Source: an uncultured Prevotella sp. (GTDB lineage: Bacteria > Bacteroidota > Bacteroidia > Bacteroidales > Bacteroidaceae). Taken from it: a stretch of 32,946 bases of DNA. This document shows, piece by piece, positions 15,245 through 24,124 of the stretch; within the stretch, counting starts at the first letter, position 1, and each line of letters starts with the position of its first letter. Both the position numbers and the translations under genes were made by a program. Location of the stretch: contig CAJOLE010000018.1 in NCBI GenBank assembly GCA_905235325.1, positions 1 through 32,946 on the forward strand, read 5' to 3'. Under the pieces are notes generated by a model, which was given only the letters and a program-made list of their open reading frames with translations, made no database searches and had not been told where the DNA came from.

Positions 15245-15605
15245 GGCCATATACCTGCAGATGGCCGACCGCCTCTGCGACGAGATACTCTCAGGCAAGT
15301 ATCAGGACGACGACCGCATACCCTCGGTCCGTGAGTATGCCGTGCTGTTGGAAGTGAACACGAACACGGCCGTGAAAGCCTACGACGAGCTGGCTCGCGC
15401 CAACATTATATATAATAAGCGCGGCCTGGGCTACTTCGTCACCAAGGGGGCAAAGAAGCAGATACTCAAGGCCCGCAAGAAGGAGTTTATGAAGGAGCGC
15501 CTGCCGGAACTTTTCCGGCAGATGCAGTTGCTCGACATCTCCATCGACGACATAAAAAGTGCTTACGATGCAACTTTTGGTGTAGTGGCTACGTCTAACA
15601 TATAA
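15225..15605 (+). CDS. GntR-family regulator, YtrA subfamily
   Basis: A 126-residue transcription factor with a GntR winged helix at the N-terminus (AIYLQMADRLCDEILSGKY, then DDRIPSVREYAVLLEVN and TVKAYDELARANIIYNKRG) and only a short helical tail (about 85-120), the hallmark of the YtrA subfamily that has no large ligand domain. Such regulators sit in and repress their own ABC transporter operons. The gene starts inside the preceding permease and ends 14 bases before the next ATPase ATG. The palindrome at 12714-12737 is the obvious candidate target. The inducer is unknown. Confidence 0.88.
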   Translation: MTFSNDKAIYLQMADRLCDEILSGKYQDDDRIPSVREYAVLLEVNTNTAVKAYDELARANIIYNKRGLGYFVTKGAKKQILKARKKEFMKERLPELFRQMQLLDISIDDIKSAYDATFGVVATSNI

Positions 15606-15619
15606 ATTTGCCAAGAAAA

Positions 15620-16279
15620 ATGATACATCTGAAAGACATCAACAAGACCTACTTCGGCGCACAGCCGCTGCACGTGCTGAAGGGCATCAACCTCGATATC
15701 GAGGAGGGCGAGTTCGTCTCGATCATGGGTGCCTCAGGCTCGGGCAAGTCGACGCTGCTGAACATCCTCGGTATCCTCGACAACTACGACTCGGGCATCT
15801 ATGAGCTGGCCGGCGTGCGCATCTGGAACCTGTCGGAGACGCGGGCGGCTGAGTACCGCAACAAGATGATAGGTTTCATCTTCCAGTCGTTTAATCTCAT
15901 CTCGTTTAAGAATGCCGTGGAAAACGTTGAGTTGCCATTATTTTACCAGGGCGTGAGCCGCCGTAAGCGCCACGCCCTGGCATTAGAGTATTTAGAAAGA
16001 TTAGGACTTTTAGACTGGGCAACCCACTATCCTAACGAGCTCAGCGGCGGCCAGCGCCAGCGCGTAGCCATAGCACGGGCGCTGATCACGAACCCGAAGA
16101 TTATCCTGGCCGACGAGCCGACGGGTGCCCTCGACTCGAAGACATCGGTCGAGGTGATGCAACTGCTGAAGCAGCTGAACCGCGACGAGCATATCACGCA
16201 GATCATCGTCACCCACGATCCGTCGGTGGCCGAGCAGACTAACCGCATTATACGCATCAAGGATGGAGTTATTGAATGA
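15620..16279 (+). CDS. MacB-type ABC transporter ATPase (cluster 2)
   Basis: A 219-residue ABC ATPase of the MacB/LolD class. Walker A is GASGSGKST (37-45), there is a Q-loop in FIFQSFNLIS, the signature is LSGGQRQR, and Walker B is ILADEP followed by TGALD, with switch histidine in IVTHD. ATG 15620 is the natural start (family start IHLKDINKTY); an in-frame TTG at 15608 lies upstream. The gene overlaps the following permease by 17 bases. It probably powers the two FtsX-type permeases that follow. Confidence 0.92.
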   Translation: MIHLKDINKTYFGAQPLHVLKGINLDIEEGEFVSIMGASGSGKSTLLNILGILDNYDSGIYELAGVRIWNLSETRAAEYRNKMIGFIFQSFNLISFKNAVENVELPLFYQGVSRRKRHALALEYLERLGLLDWATHYPNELSGGQRQRVAIARALITNPKIILADEPTGALDSKTSVEVMQLLKQLNRDEHITQIIVTHDPSVAEQTNRIIRIKDGVIE

Positions 16280-17501
16280 GATATGGCAGACGGCGCGCCG
16301 CAATAAGCTGCGCACCACGCTGACGGGTTTTGCCGTGGCGTGGGGCATCTTCATGCTCATCGTGCTGCTTGGGGCGGGCAACGGTCTGATCAATGCCAAC
16401 CTGAAGCAGTCGGACCGTTTCCTCTCGTCGTCGATGGTGGTGTTCGGCGGCTGGACGTCGATGCCCTATCAGGGACTGAAGGAAGGCCGCGACATCCGGT
16501 TGTACGAGAGCGATATGGATATTACAGCCAAGGAGTTCAAGAAGAATGTCGACGAGGTGGGCGCGCAGTACAACACCAGTGCCACCATCAGCCACGGACA
16601 GCAGTACATCTCGACGGGCATCAGCGGTGTCTACCCCAACCACATCAATATCGATAAGGTGGAGATGTGCCACGGGCGGTTTATCAACGACATCGACATC
16701 CGCGAAAGCCGTAAGGTGCTGGTCATGAGCAACAAGCAGGCGAAGGAGCTGAAATGCCGTGTCGGCAACTTTGTGAAGGTAGGCAATCTGGCCTTCAAGG
16801 TGGTGGGCATCTATAAAGAACAAGAGAACGGACAGGCCGACGTCTTCTCGTCGTACACGGCCATCAAGCGCATCTATGGTGCCAACACCGACGATGCCGG
16901 TCGCATAGAGTTCACCTTCCACGGTCTGCCCACGGAGCAGGCCAACGAAGCCTTCGAGAAGGACTACCGCCACCGCCTGAACGCCCATCACCAGGCTCAC
17001 CCCGACGACGAGGACGCTGTCTGGCTGTGGAACCGCTTCACGCAGAACCTGCAGATGGAACAGGGCATTGGCATCATCCGCACCGCCCTCTGGATTGTGG
17101 GCCTGTTCACCCTTTTGAGCGGTATCGTGGGCGTCAGCAACATCATGCTCATCACTGTCAAGGAGCGTACCCACGAGCTTGGCATCCGCAAGGCCATCGG
17201 CGCCAAGCCGTGGAGCATCCTCCGGCTGATTATCGTTGAGAGCGTCATCATCACCACGTTCTTCGGCTACATCGGCATGGTATTGGGTGTCGCGGCCAAC
17301 GAGTATATGGATGCGACCCTGGGTCACGAGACCATCGACACAGGACTGTTCAAGGCCACGATGTTCCTCGACCCCACCGTCGGACTCGACGTCTGCTTTG
17401 AGGCAACGATGGTCATGATTATCGCCGGCACCGTCGCCGGGCTGATTCCTGCGTATAAAGCCAGTAGAATCAGGCCGATTGAGGCGCTGAGGGCAGAGTA
17501 G
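16263..17501 (+). CDS. FtsX/MacB-type ABC permease A (cluster 2)
   Basis: A 412-residue permease starting NEIWQTARRNKLRTTLTGFAVAWGIFML, a MacB-fold N-terminal helix. A periplasmic domain follows (about 45-275), then three C-terminal helices with the conserved VKERTHELGIRKAIGAKP loop and a PIEALRAE end. The start codon is inside the ATPase gene, indicating coupled translation. With the second permease at 17557 it would make a heteromeric transporter, since a single ATPase gene serves two permease genes. Confidence 0.9.
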   Translation: MELLNEIWQTARRNKLRTTLTGFAVAWGIFMLIVLLGAGNGLINANLKQSDRFLSSSMVVFGGWTSMPYQGLKEGRDIRLYESDMDITAKEFKKNVDEVGAQYNTSATISHGQQYISTGISGVYPNHINIDKVEMCHGRFINDIDIRESRKVLVMSNKQAKELKCRVGNFVKVGNLAFKVVGIYKEQENGQADVFSSYTAIKRIYGANTDDAGRIEFTFHGLPTEQANEAFEKDYRHRLNAHHQAHPDDEDAVWLWNRFTQNLQMEQGIGIIRTALWIVGLFTLLSGIVGVSNIMLITVKERTHELGIRKAIGAKPWSILRLIIVESVIITTFFGYIGMVLGVAANEYMDATLGHETIDTGLFKATMFLDPTVGLDVCFEATMVMIIAGTVAGLIPAYKASRIRPIEALRAE

Positions 17502-17502
17502 G

Positions 17503-17620
17503 GCTTCCCCAAGCCTCTCCGAAGGAGGGGATGTTTAAATACCTAATCAAAACAAAATGAAGAAAGATAACGATAATACAGTAACTAAACACCCCTTCCT
17601 TTGGAGGGGCTTGGGGAGGC
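17503..17620. repeat. Inverted GC-rich repeat pair between the two permeases
   Basis: The left arm (17503-17536) and right arm (17587-17620) are near-perfect reverse complements of about 34 bases with a core of CCCCAAGCC/GGCTTGGGG. The start codon at 17557 sits between the arms, so the right arm is translated. The lead-in GTAACTAAACA before the right arm is identical to that of the pair at 9196-9320. Confidence 0.85.
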
Positions 17621-18870
17621 TTCCGCGTTTCGACTTAGACTCATATCGCGAGGTGCTCGACACCCTGACGCGCAACAAGAGCCGCTCGTTCCTGACGGGC
17701 TTCGGCGTGTTCTGGGGCGTGTTCATGCTCGTCGCACTGATAGGCGGCGGCAACGGCCTGAAGGAGATGCTGGAGCAGAACTTCGCCGGCTTCGCCACCA
17801 ACAGCGCCCTGGTGTGGGCACAGCCTACGAGCAAGGCATACAAGGGATTCCGCAAGGGACGCTACTGGAACATGGACTACAAGGACGTGGAGCGCATCAA
17901 GAGCAGTGTACCCGAGCTTGAGGTCGTGACACCCCTGCTCTTCAGCAATGGCGGCACCGCCTACTGCGGCGACCGCAAGGCCACCGTCAGCATCAACGGT
18001 GCCATGCCCGACTACCGCAAGGTGAACGAACCGAAGCTCTTCTATGGCCGCTACATCGACGAGGCCGACATCCGCGACCACCGCAAGGTGTGCGTCATCC
18101 AGAAGAAGACCTACAAGGAACTGTTCCCCGGCGGCGGCGACCCCTGCGGCAAGCGCATCCGCATCGACAACATCTACTACCAGATTGTGGGTGTCGACTA
18201 CAATATGTCCGGGGTCATGAACTTCGGCGGCGAGATCGGCACGAAAGTCATCCTGCCGCTCACCTTCATGCAGCAGGTCTACAACCGAGGCAATGCCGTC
18301 GACTTGATAGCCGTCACGGGCAAGAAAGGCGTGGTGATGTCGAAACTCATCGACCGCATCCGTGAGTCTGTCGCCCGCGCGCATACCGTCGACCCTACCG
18401 ACGAGCAGGGAGTCATGGCGTTCAACACCGAGGTGCTCTTCCAGTTGCTCGACAACCTGTTCCGGGGTGTTAACTTCCTCATCTGGCTTGTGGGCCTCGG
18501 TACTCTGTTCGCAGGTTCCATCGGCGTGTCGAACATCATGATGGTGACAGTCCGTGAGCGAACTACGGAGATAGGCATCCGCCGCGCCATCGGTGCCACG
18601 CCCCGCATGATACTGGGCCAGATTATCAGCGAGAGCATCGTCCTGACGCTGGTGGCCGGCATGAGCGGCATCCTCTTTGCCGTGCTCATCCTGCAGATGC
18701 TGGAGTTGGGCAACACCGAGGACGGCATCCTCACCGCCCATTTCCAGGTGGGCTTCTGGACGGCCATCGTCGCCGCCTTGATGGTCTCGGCAATGGGCGT
18801 GATGTCTGGATTGGCTCCGGCGGCCCGTGCAATGGCCATCAAGCCGGTGGATGCCATGCGCGACGAATAG
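17557..18870 (+). CDS. FtsX/MacB-type ABC permease B (cluster 2), repeat-encoded N-terminus
   Basis: A 437-residue MacB-fold permease. The conserved part begins near residue 25 (DLDSYREVLDTLTRNKSRSFLTGFGVFWGVFML), followed by a large periplasmic domain (about 70-310). The C-terminal helices carry VRERTTEIGIRRAIGATP and end PVDAMRDE. The first 24 or so residues (MKKDNDNTVTKHPFLWRGLG...) are encoded by the inverted repeat and resemble the N-terminus of the unrelated ATPase at 9257. No other in-frame ATG precedes the conserved region. It likely pairs with the permease at 16263. Confidence 0.9.
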   Translation: MKKDNDNTVTKHPFLWRGLGRLPRFDLDSYREVLDTLTRNKSRSFLTGFGVFWGVFMLVALIGGGNGLKEMLEQNFAGFATNSALVWAQPTSKAYKGFRKGRYWNMDYKDVERIKSSVPELEVVTPLLFSNGGTAYCGDRKATVSINGAMPDYRKVNEPKLFYGRYIDEADIRDHRKVCVIQKKTYKELFPGGGDPCGKRIRIDNIYYQIVGVDYNMSGVMNFGGEIGTKVILPLTFMQQVYNRGNAVDLIAVTGKKGVVMSKLIDRIRESVARAHTVDPTDEQGVMAFNTEVLFQLLDNLFRGVNFLIWLVGLGTLFAGSIGVSNIMMVTVRERTTEIGIRRAIGATPRMILGQIISESIVLTLVAGMSGILFAVLILQMLELGNTEDGILTAHFQVGFWTAIVAALMVSAMGVMSGLAPAARAMAIKPVDAMRDE

Positions 18871-18910
18871 CCCATAATACCCATAAGAAAAAAACAAAAA
18901 CCGAAATAAG

Positions 18911-20068
18911 ATGAAAAAGTACAGCAAACTGATTATTGCCGCGATTATCGCGCTGATTTTCATTGGAACCTTCGTGTTCCTCTGGCAGAAGAGCCAACCC
19001 AAGGAGACGGTCTACAACGAGTTTACGCCGACGACCGACAGCATCCAGAAAACCACCATCATCACGGGCAAGATTGAACCGCGCAACGAGGTGAACGTCA
19101 AGCCGCAGATCTCGGGCATCATCACCGAACTGCTGAAGGAGCCTGGGCAGTACGTCACGGCGGGCGAGGTCATCGCCAAGGTGAAGGTCATCCCCGACAT
19201 GGGGCAGTTATCCTCGGCCGAGAGCCGTGTGCGCTTAGCCACGCTGAACCTGAAGCAGGCACAGGTCGACTTCCAGCGCGAGGAGAACCTGCACAACCAG
19301 CAGCTCGTCTCCGACGATGAGTTCGAGAAGGTGCGCCAGCAGCTGCGCCAGGCCACCGAGGAGAAGGCCGCTGCCGAGGACGCTTACCAAATCGTGCGCG
19401 AAGGTGTGTCGAAGTCGAACGCCAAAGCCTCGTCGACGCTCATTCGCTCTACCATCAGCGGCGTCATCCTCGACATCCCCGTCAAGGTGGGTAACTCGGT
19501 CATCCTGGCCAATACGTTCAACGACGGTACCACGATTGCCACTGTGGCCAACATGAACGACCTCATCTTCCGTGGCAATATTGACGAGACGGAGGTGGGC
19601 CAGCTCGTCATCGGCATGCCTATGAAGATCACCATCGGCGCCCTGCAGGACCTGCAGTTCGATGCTGCCTTAGAGTATATATCGCCAAAGGCCGTTGAGT
19701 CGAACGGTGCCAACCAGTTTGAAATCAAGGCCGCCGTGCAGTTGGCCTCGTTGAAACAGGAGGAAGACGGCAAGCCCGTTGTCCTGGCTCACTCCAGCAC
19801 GCTCCGCAGTGGCTACAGTGCCAACGCCGAAATCGTGCTCGCCTCGGTTGAGAACGTGCTCACCGTTCCTGAGAGTGCCATTGAGTTCAGCGGCGACACC
19901 ACCTTTGTATATATAATAAAAGGTGAAGGCAAGGAGAAGACCTACGAGCGCAAAGAGGTGACAACCGGCCTCTCCGACGGCGTGAACATCGAAATCAAGA
20001 AGGGCATCGGTGCCAGCGACAAGGTGCGCGGTCCCGAGATTATCACCGACGACAATAAAGACGAATAA
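18911..20068 (+). CDS. HlyD/RND-type periplasmic adaptor (cluster 2)
   Basis: A 385-residue membrane fusion protein. A charged start (MKKYSK) and single membrane anchor (IIAAIIALIFIGTFVFLW) are followed by a barrel-sandwich half (INVKP-like segment VNVKPQISGIITELL), a long helical hairpin (about 105-170), the second sandwich half (GVILDIPVKVGNSV), beta-barrel and membrane-proximal domains. It should bridge the FtsX-type permeases and the TolC protein encoded three bases downstream. This one keeps the intact N-terminus that the operon 1 adaptor lacks in frame. Confidence 0.92.
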   Translation: MKKYSKLIIAAIIALIFIGTFVFLWQKSQPKETVYNEFTPTTDSIQKTTIITGKIEPRNEVNVKPQISGIITELLKEPGQYVTAGEVIAKVKVIPDMGQLSSAESRVRLATLNLKQAQVDFQREENLHNQQLVSDDEFEKVRQQLRQATEEKAAAEDAYQIVREGVSKSNAKASSTLIRSTISGVILDIPVKVGNSVILANTFNDGTTIATVANMNDLIFRGNIDETEVGQLVIGMPMKITIGALQDLQFDAALEYISPKAVESNGANQFEIKAAVQLASLKQEEDGKPVVLAHSSTLRSGYSANAEIVLASVENVLTVPESAIEFSGDTTFVYIIKGEGKEKTYERKEVTTGLSDGVNIEIKKGIGASDKVRGPEIITDDNKDE

Positions 20069-20071
20069 GCC

Positions 20072-21439
20072 ATGAAGAAAACCGCCCCCTTTGTCCTGTT
20101 TGCTGCGATATTATCGCAGCCCGCCCTGGCTCAGAAGCAGTGGTCGCTCCGCGAGTGCTGCGACTACGCCGTCAGCCACAACATCAGCATCCTCCAGCAG
20201 GAGAACCTGCGCCGCCAGCAGGAGCTGCAGCTCTCGACCGCCCGCAACAGCCGCCTGCCTGACCTCAACGGCTCCGTAGGCCAGAACTTCTCGTTCGGCC
20301 GTGGTCTGACTGCCGAGAATACCTACTCGAACACCAATACCTCGTCGACGTCGTTCTCGCTCGGCACCAGCGTGCCCCTGTTCACGGGCTTCCAGATTCC
20401 CAACCAGATCAAGCTCAGCCAGCTGAACCTCGAGGCCGCCACGCAGGACTTGGAGAAGGCCAAGAACGACATCTGTATGCAGGTGGCGCAGGCCTACGTC
20501 CAGATTCTCTACGACATGGAGATCAGCGATGTGGCCCACCGGCAGGTCGGCATCGACTCGATGCAGGTAGTCCGCCTGCAGGCCCTTGTCGACAATGGCA
20601 AGGCCAGCGGAGCCGAGCTCTCGCAGCAGCAGGCCACGCTTGCCAACAGCCGCCTCACCGCCACCCAGGCCGACAATAACCGGCAGTTCTCCCTGCTCAC
20701 GCTGACGCAGCTTCTGGAGCTGCCTACGGCTGACGGGTTCGCTGTCGTGAGGCCTGATGGGGTGGATGGGCAGAATGGGCTAAGTGGGCAGGATGGGATG
20801 AAAGGTTCGCTGTTCAGCGGCGGTGCCGCTGTCCCCTCCCCCGATGTCATCTACGCCGAGGCCTTAGGCATCAAGCCCGAGATTGCCGCCCAGGAGCTGC
20901 GCCTGCGTGCCACCGACCACAGCATCAAGATTGCGCAGGCCGGCTATCTGCCAACACTAAGCCTTAGCGGCGGTCTGGGCAGCAACTACTACACCACGAG
21001 CGGCTTCCCTTCCGACGCTTTCAGCACCCAGCTGAAGAACAATTTCTCTCAGTACATCGGTTTCAACCTGAGCGTGCCTATCTTCAACCGCTTCCAGACG
21101 CGCAACAGCATCCGCAACGCCCGCATCGAGCAGGCGAACCAGCAGCTGCGGCTCGACGATACGAAGAAGGCTCTCTATAAGGAGATTCAGCAGGCCTGTC
21201 TGAACACGACGTCGGCTCAGGCCAAATACGAAAGCAGCACCGTTGCCGCGAAGAGCAGCCTCGATGCCTTCACGCTGATGCAGGCCAAGTATGAGAACGG
21301 CAAAGCCAACATCACTGAGTTCAACGAGGCGAAGAACAACTACCTGCGTGCCGAGTCAGACTGCGTGCAGGCCCGTTACGAACTGCTCTATCAGCAGGCG
21401 CTCATCCAGTTCTACCGGGGCCGTCCTCTCGACTTCTGA
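20072..21439 (+). CDS. TolC-family outer membrane efflux channel (cluster 2)
   Basis: A 455-residue TolC/OEP protein with signal peptide (MKKTAPFVLFAAILSQPALAQ) and the opening signature WSLRECCDYAVSHN. Two helical repeats follow. Between them, around residues 228-248, is a low-complexity insert (GVDGQNGLSGQDGMKG) encoded by repeated GATGGGC-like units at about 20757-20806, absent from the operon 1 TolC. It is the final gene of the second cluster and ends just before a strong hairpin shared with the convergent gene. Substrate unknown. Confidence 0.92.
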   Translation: MKKTAPFVLFAAILSQPALAQKQWSLRECCDYAVSHNISILQQENLRRQQELQLSTARNSRLPDLNGSVGQNFSFGRGLTAENTYSNTNTSSTSFSLGTSVPLFTGFQIPNQIKLSQLNLEAATQDLEKAKNDICMQVAQAYVQILYDMEISDVAHRQVGIDSMQVVRLQALVDNGKASGAELSQQQATLANSRLTATQADNNRQFSLLTLTQLLELPTADGFAVVRPDGVDGQNGLSGQDGMKGSLFSGGAAVPSPDVIYAEALGIKPEIAAQELRLRATDHSIKIAQAGYLPTLSLSGGLGSNYYTTSGFPSDAFSTQLKNNFSQYIGFNLSVPIFNRFQTRNSIRNARIEQANQQLRLDDTKKALYKEIQQACLNTTSAQAKYESSTVAAKSSLDAFTLMQAKYENGKANITEFNEAKNNYLRAESDCVQARYELLYQQALIQFYRGRPLDF

Positions 21440-21441
21440 GT

Positions 21442-21470
21442 AAAAAAAGCCTCCCCGCGGGGGGAGGCTT
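21442..21470 (-). terminator. Intrinsic terminator between convergent genes
   Basis: AAGCCTCCCC and GGGGAGGCTT form a long GC-rich stem. On the minus strand it is followed by seven T, a strong terminator for the DUF4831-like operon. On the plus strand it follows the tolC stop closely but lacks a T-tract, so it may work weakly in that direction. Confidence 0.8.
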
Positions 21471-21481
21471 GAAGGGGGGGG

Positions 21482-22564
21482 TTACTTCGGCTGTTCAGCC
21501 TCCAGCTTGTCAATGTCGCCCGAGATGGGGTTCAGCCACAGACGGGTGCCAAAGTGCTTGTTGAAGAGTTCGGCGCTCAGCAGCTCCACATAACCAAACT
21601 GACCGGCGGGGAATTCAGCCTCGTCGGCTATTTTGTTGGCATCGTAGATGGTGGAGCGCATCCTGCCTGCCACGTTGTAGTAGAGTCCGTAGGCGGCCTT
21701 TTTCTTCTTTGCGTCCTTCTCGTCGACCGGCGGCAGCTTGGTCAGGTTCTCGATGCTGATGTAGTAGGGCGTGCCGCTCAGGTCGTCGGCTTCCACCAGT
21801 CCGAAGTGCTTCGAGAAGCGGAACAGGGGCTTGCGGTGCAGCGCACTGTCGGCGATGATGGTGAGCACCGTCTCGGTGGTATCGCTGACGGTGGTGCCTG
21901 CAAACAGGCTCGTCAGGGCGCGGTCCTGCTGGTCCAGCTGACTGAGCATCAGTTTCATCTGCTCACCGTCCTGGGGCATGAAGTCGGCCTGGCCCTTCAC
22001 CAGCTCGCTCCGGCTGTTGCGTATGTCGTAGATTTCCTGAGCCGTCAGCTGTGCCATCTTTGCCGTGCTGCCTGCCGCCAGAATCTCCTCGTTCATATAA
22101 TTGCGCGGATTGACGGCTGCGGGCTTCGGCCAGGGCTTGAACGCGTCGGGCACCGACTGGTAGCGGGGCTCGGCGTTGAGTGCCAGCAGCACCCCGTCGT
22201 CAGCCTTTGCCACGTTGATGGCCGCCGTCTTGTTGTTGAACCTGATGGCGTAGTACTTCGTCGAGTCGCTCACGCCGATGGCCGACTGCCTGACAGAGAT
22301 GATGCGGTAGCTTGTCGACGGCTCCTGACTGACCCCTGTCAGCCTCAGGAACCGTTCTGCATAGGGGGCGAGGTCGCCAGGCGTGTAGGTTGTCTTCTCT
22401 ACCTGTACGGCTATGCGCACTGCCGTCTTTGGCAAGGCATAGATGGCACCTTCTGTGGTTACGCCCGGCATGTACTGTTCTGTCTGCGTCTGGGCAACGG
22501 AGGTGAGGGGTGAGAAGTGAAGTGCGAAAAGTGCCAGTGTGGCTATAGTCAGTGTACGTTTCAT
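21482..22564 (-). CDS. DUF4831-like secreted protein of unknown function
   Basis: A 360-residue exported protein with a Sec signal peptide (MKRTLTIATLALFALHF..., cleavage near VAQT). The mature start (YMPGVTTEGAIYALPKTAVRIAVQVEKTTYTPGDLAPYAERFL) matches the DUF4831 type seen in Bacteroidota. Function unknown; no catalytic motif is recognised. It is 31 bases downstream of the NAD(P)HX repair gene and likely cotranscribed, with a strong terminator after it. The family name is from memory of the motif pattern and should be treated as probable. Confidence 0.7.
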   Translation of the reverse strand: MKRTLTIATLALFALHFSPLTSVAQTQTEQYMPGVTTEGAIYALPKTAVRIAVQVEKTTYTPGDLAPYAERFLRLTGVSQEPSTSYRIISVRQSAIGVSDSTKYYAIRFNNKTAAINVAKADDGVLLALNAEPRYQSVPDAFKPWPKPAAVNPRNYMNEEILAAGSTAKMAQLTAQEIYDIRNSRSELVKGQADFMPQDGEQMKLMLSQLDQQDRALTSLFAGTTVSDTTETVLTIIADSALHRKPLFRFSKHFGLVEADDLSGTPYYISIENLTKLPPVDEKDAKKKKAAYGLYYNVAGRMRSTIYDANKIADEAEFPAGQFGYVELLSAELFNKHFGTRLWLNPISGDIDKLEAEQPK

Positions 22565-22595
22565 CGCAGTATCTTTATTTGTTGTTCATTATTCA

Positions 22596-24116
22596 TTATT
22601 TTGCGCTGAGTGCGCCAAACGCCTTCGGCAGACAGCGGATGATGTCGCGGGCGATGAGGCTCTCCTCACCCACCTCGGCGGCGGCAATGTCGCCGGCCAG
22701 ACCGTGCAGGTACATACCCACGATGCAGGCGCTCTTGCGGCTGTGGCCACGCGCTAAGAGACCGGTCAGGATACCTGTCAGCACGTCGCCGCTGCCGCCG
22801 GTGGCCATGCCTGCATTGCCCGTCGTGTTGAACACGATGTGGCCGTCGGGGCAGCACAGGGCCGTGCGGTGTCCTTTCAGTATGACGTAGGCACTGATGC
22901 GCTGGGCCAGGTCGCGGGCTTTCGAAAGCCGCTCGAAGCTGTCGGCAGAGTGACCCTCTAAGCGGTCGAACTCCTTGGGGTGGGGGGTCAGGATAATTTC
23001 CTTGGGCAGCTGTTGCAGCCAGGCCCGGTGGCTCGACAGAATGTTGATGGCATCGGCATCACAGACCAGCGGGCACTGCGTGCGCCGCACCTGGGCGATG
23101 ATGGCGATGGCCGTCTGCTCGCTGGTGCCCAGTCCCGGCCCTATGCCCACGGCCTGGAAGTCCTCGGTGTCGATGGCTTCGGCGAAGGTGGTCTCCTCGT
23201 TGCCGATGTGCAGCACCGCCTCGGGCACTGCCGTCTGCAGCACGGCCACGTTCTTGCGGGGCGAGTAGGTTGTCACCTTGCCGGCACCCGAGCGCAGGCA
23301 GGCTTCGGTGGCGAGGATGGCGGCTCCGGCCATGCCGTAGCTGCCGGCGATGAGGAGTGCGCTGCCCATCGTGCCCTTGTGGGCGAAGGGGTCGCGCTTC
23401 AGCAGCAGGGGTTTCACCTCGTCGCGCTCCAGCATCGTGTACTGTGAGTCGGTCTTCTCGATGCCCTCACGGCTCAGGCCGATGTCGAGCACCTGCAGTT
23501 CGCCTATGAAAGGTTGGTTCTCGGCGAAGAGCATCGAGAGCTTCTTCTGTCCGAGTGTCAGGGTCAGCGTGGCGCGGATGATGTTTTGCCGCACGTTGTA
23601 GGTGTTGTCCTCGGTCATCAGCCCCGACGGCATGTCGATGCTCACCACCTCGGCTTTCGACGAGTTGATGTACTTCACCAACGAAGCGAAGCCTCCGTTC
23701 AGTGGTTTGTTCAGTCCTGAGCCGAACAGACCGTCGACCACCAGCATCCCGCTTTCCAGCTGTGGCGGGTCGAACTCCTGCGTCACCTCGGTGAACAGGT
23801 TCTTGGCCTTCTTCGTTTCCAGCAGGCGTCGCTTGTTCTCGGCGCAGTCGGCCGACAGATGCCCGTTGATGTTGAACAGGAAAGTCTGCACCTGGAAGCC
23901 CTGCTCTGTCAGCAGGCGGGCCACGGCCAGGGCGTCGCCGCCGTTGTTGCCCGGTCCGGCAAACACGACGACCGGCATCGTCGGCATCCATCGCTTGGTG
24001 ATGGCGTGCATCAGTGCTTTAGCTGCCCGTTCCATCAAGTCAATCGACTTGATTGGCTCATGCTCTATCGTGTAATTATCAAGCTCATGTATCTGAGCGC
24101 TTGTGAAGATCTTCAT
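22596..24116 (-). CDS. nnr: Bifunctional NAD(P)H-hydrate epimerase / ADP-dependent dehydratase
   Basis: A 506-residue fusion of the YjeF N-terminal epimerase (about 1-215) and the ribokinase-like dehydratase (about 225-500). The epimerase part shows VVFAGPGNNGGDALAVARLL and the metal-binding region VDGLFGSGLNKPL. The dehydratase part shows HKGTMGSALLIAGSYGMAGA, GIGPGLGT, ILTPHPKEFDRL and the nucleotide-binding GNAGMATGGSGDVLTGI. Together they repair hydrated NADH and NADPH. The -7 box (24125-24132) places the transcription start only a few bases before the ATG, so the mRNA appears nearly leaderless. Confidence 0.95.
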   Translation of the reverse strand: MKIFTSAQIHELDNYTIEHEPIKSIDLMERAAKALMHAITKRWMPTMPVVVFAGPGNNGGDALAVARLLTEQGFQVQTFLFNINGHLSADCAENKRRLLETKKAKNLFTEVTQEFDPPQLESGMLVVDGLFGSGLNKPLNGGFASLVKYINSSKAEVVSIDMPSGLMTEDNTYNVRQNIIRATLTLTLGQKKLSMLFAENQPFIGELQVLDIGLSREGIEKTDSQYTMLERDEVKPLLLKRDPFAHKGTMGSALLIAGSYGMAGAAILATEACLRSGAGKVTTYSPRKNVAVLQTAVPEAVLHIGNEETTFAEAIDTEDFQAVGIGPGLGTSEQTAIAIIAQVRRTQCPLVCDADAINILSSHRAWLQQLPKEIILTPHPKEFDRLEGHSADSFERLSKARDLAQRISAYVILKGHRTALCCPDGHIVFNTTGNAGMATGGSGDVLTGILTGLLARGHSRKSACIVGMYLHGLAGDIAAAEVGEESLIARDIIRCLPKAFGALSAK

Positions 24117-24124
24117 TCTGCCTG

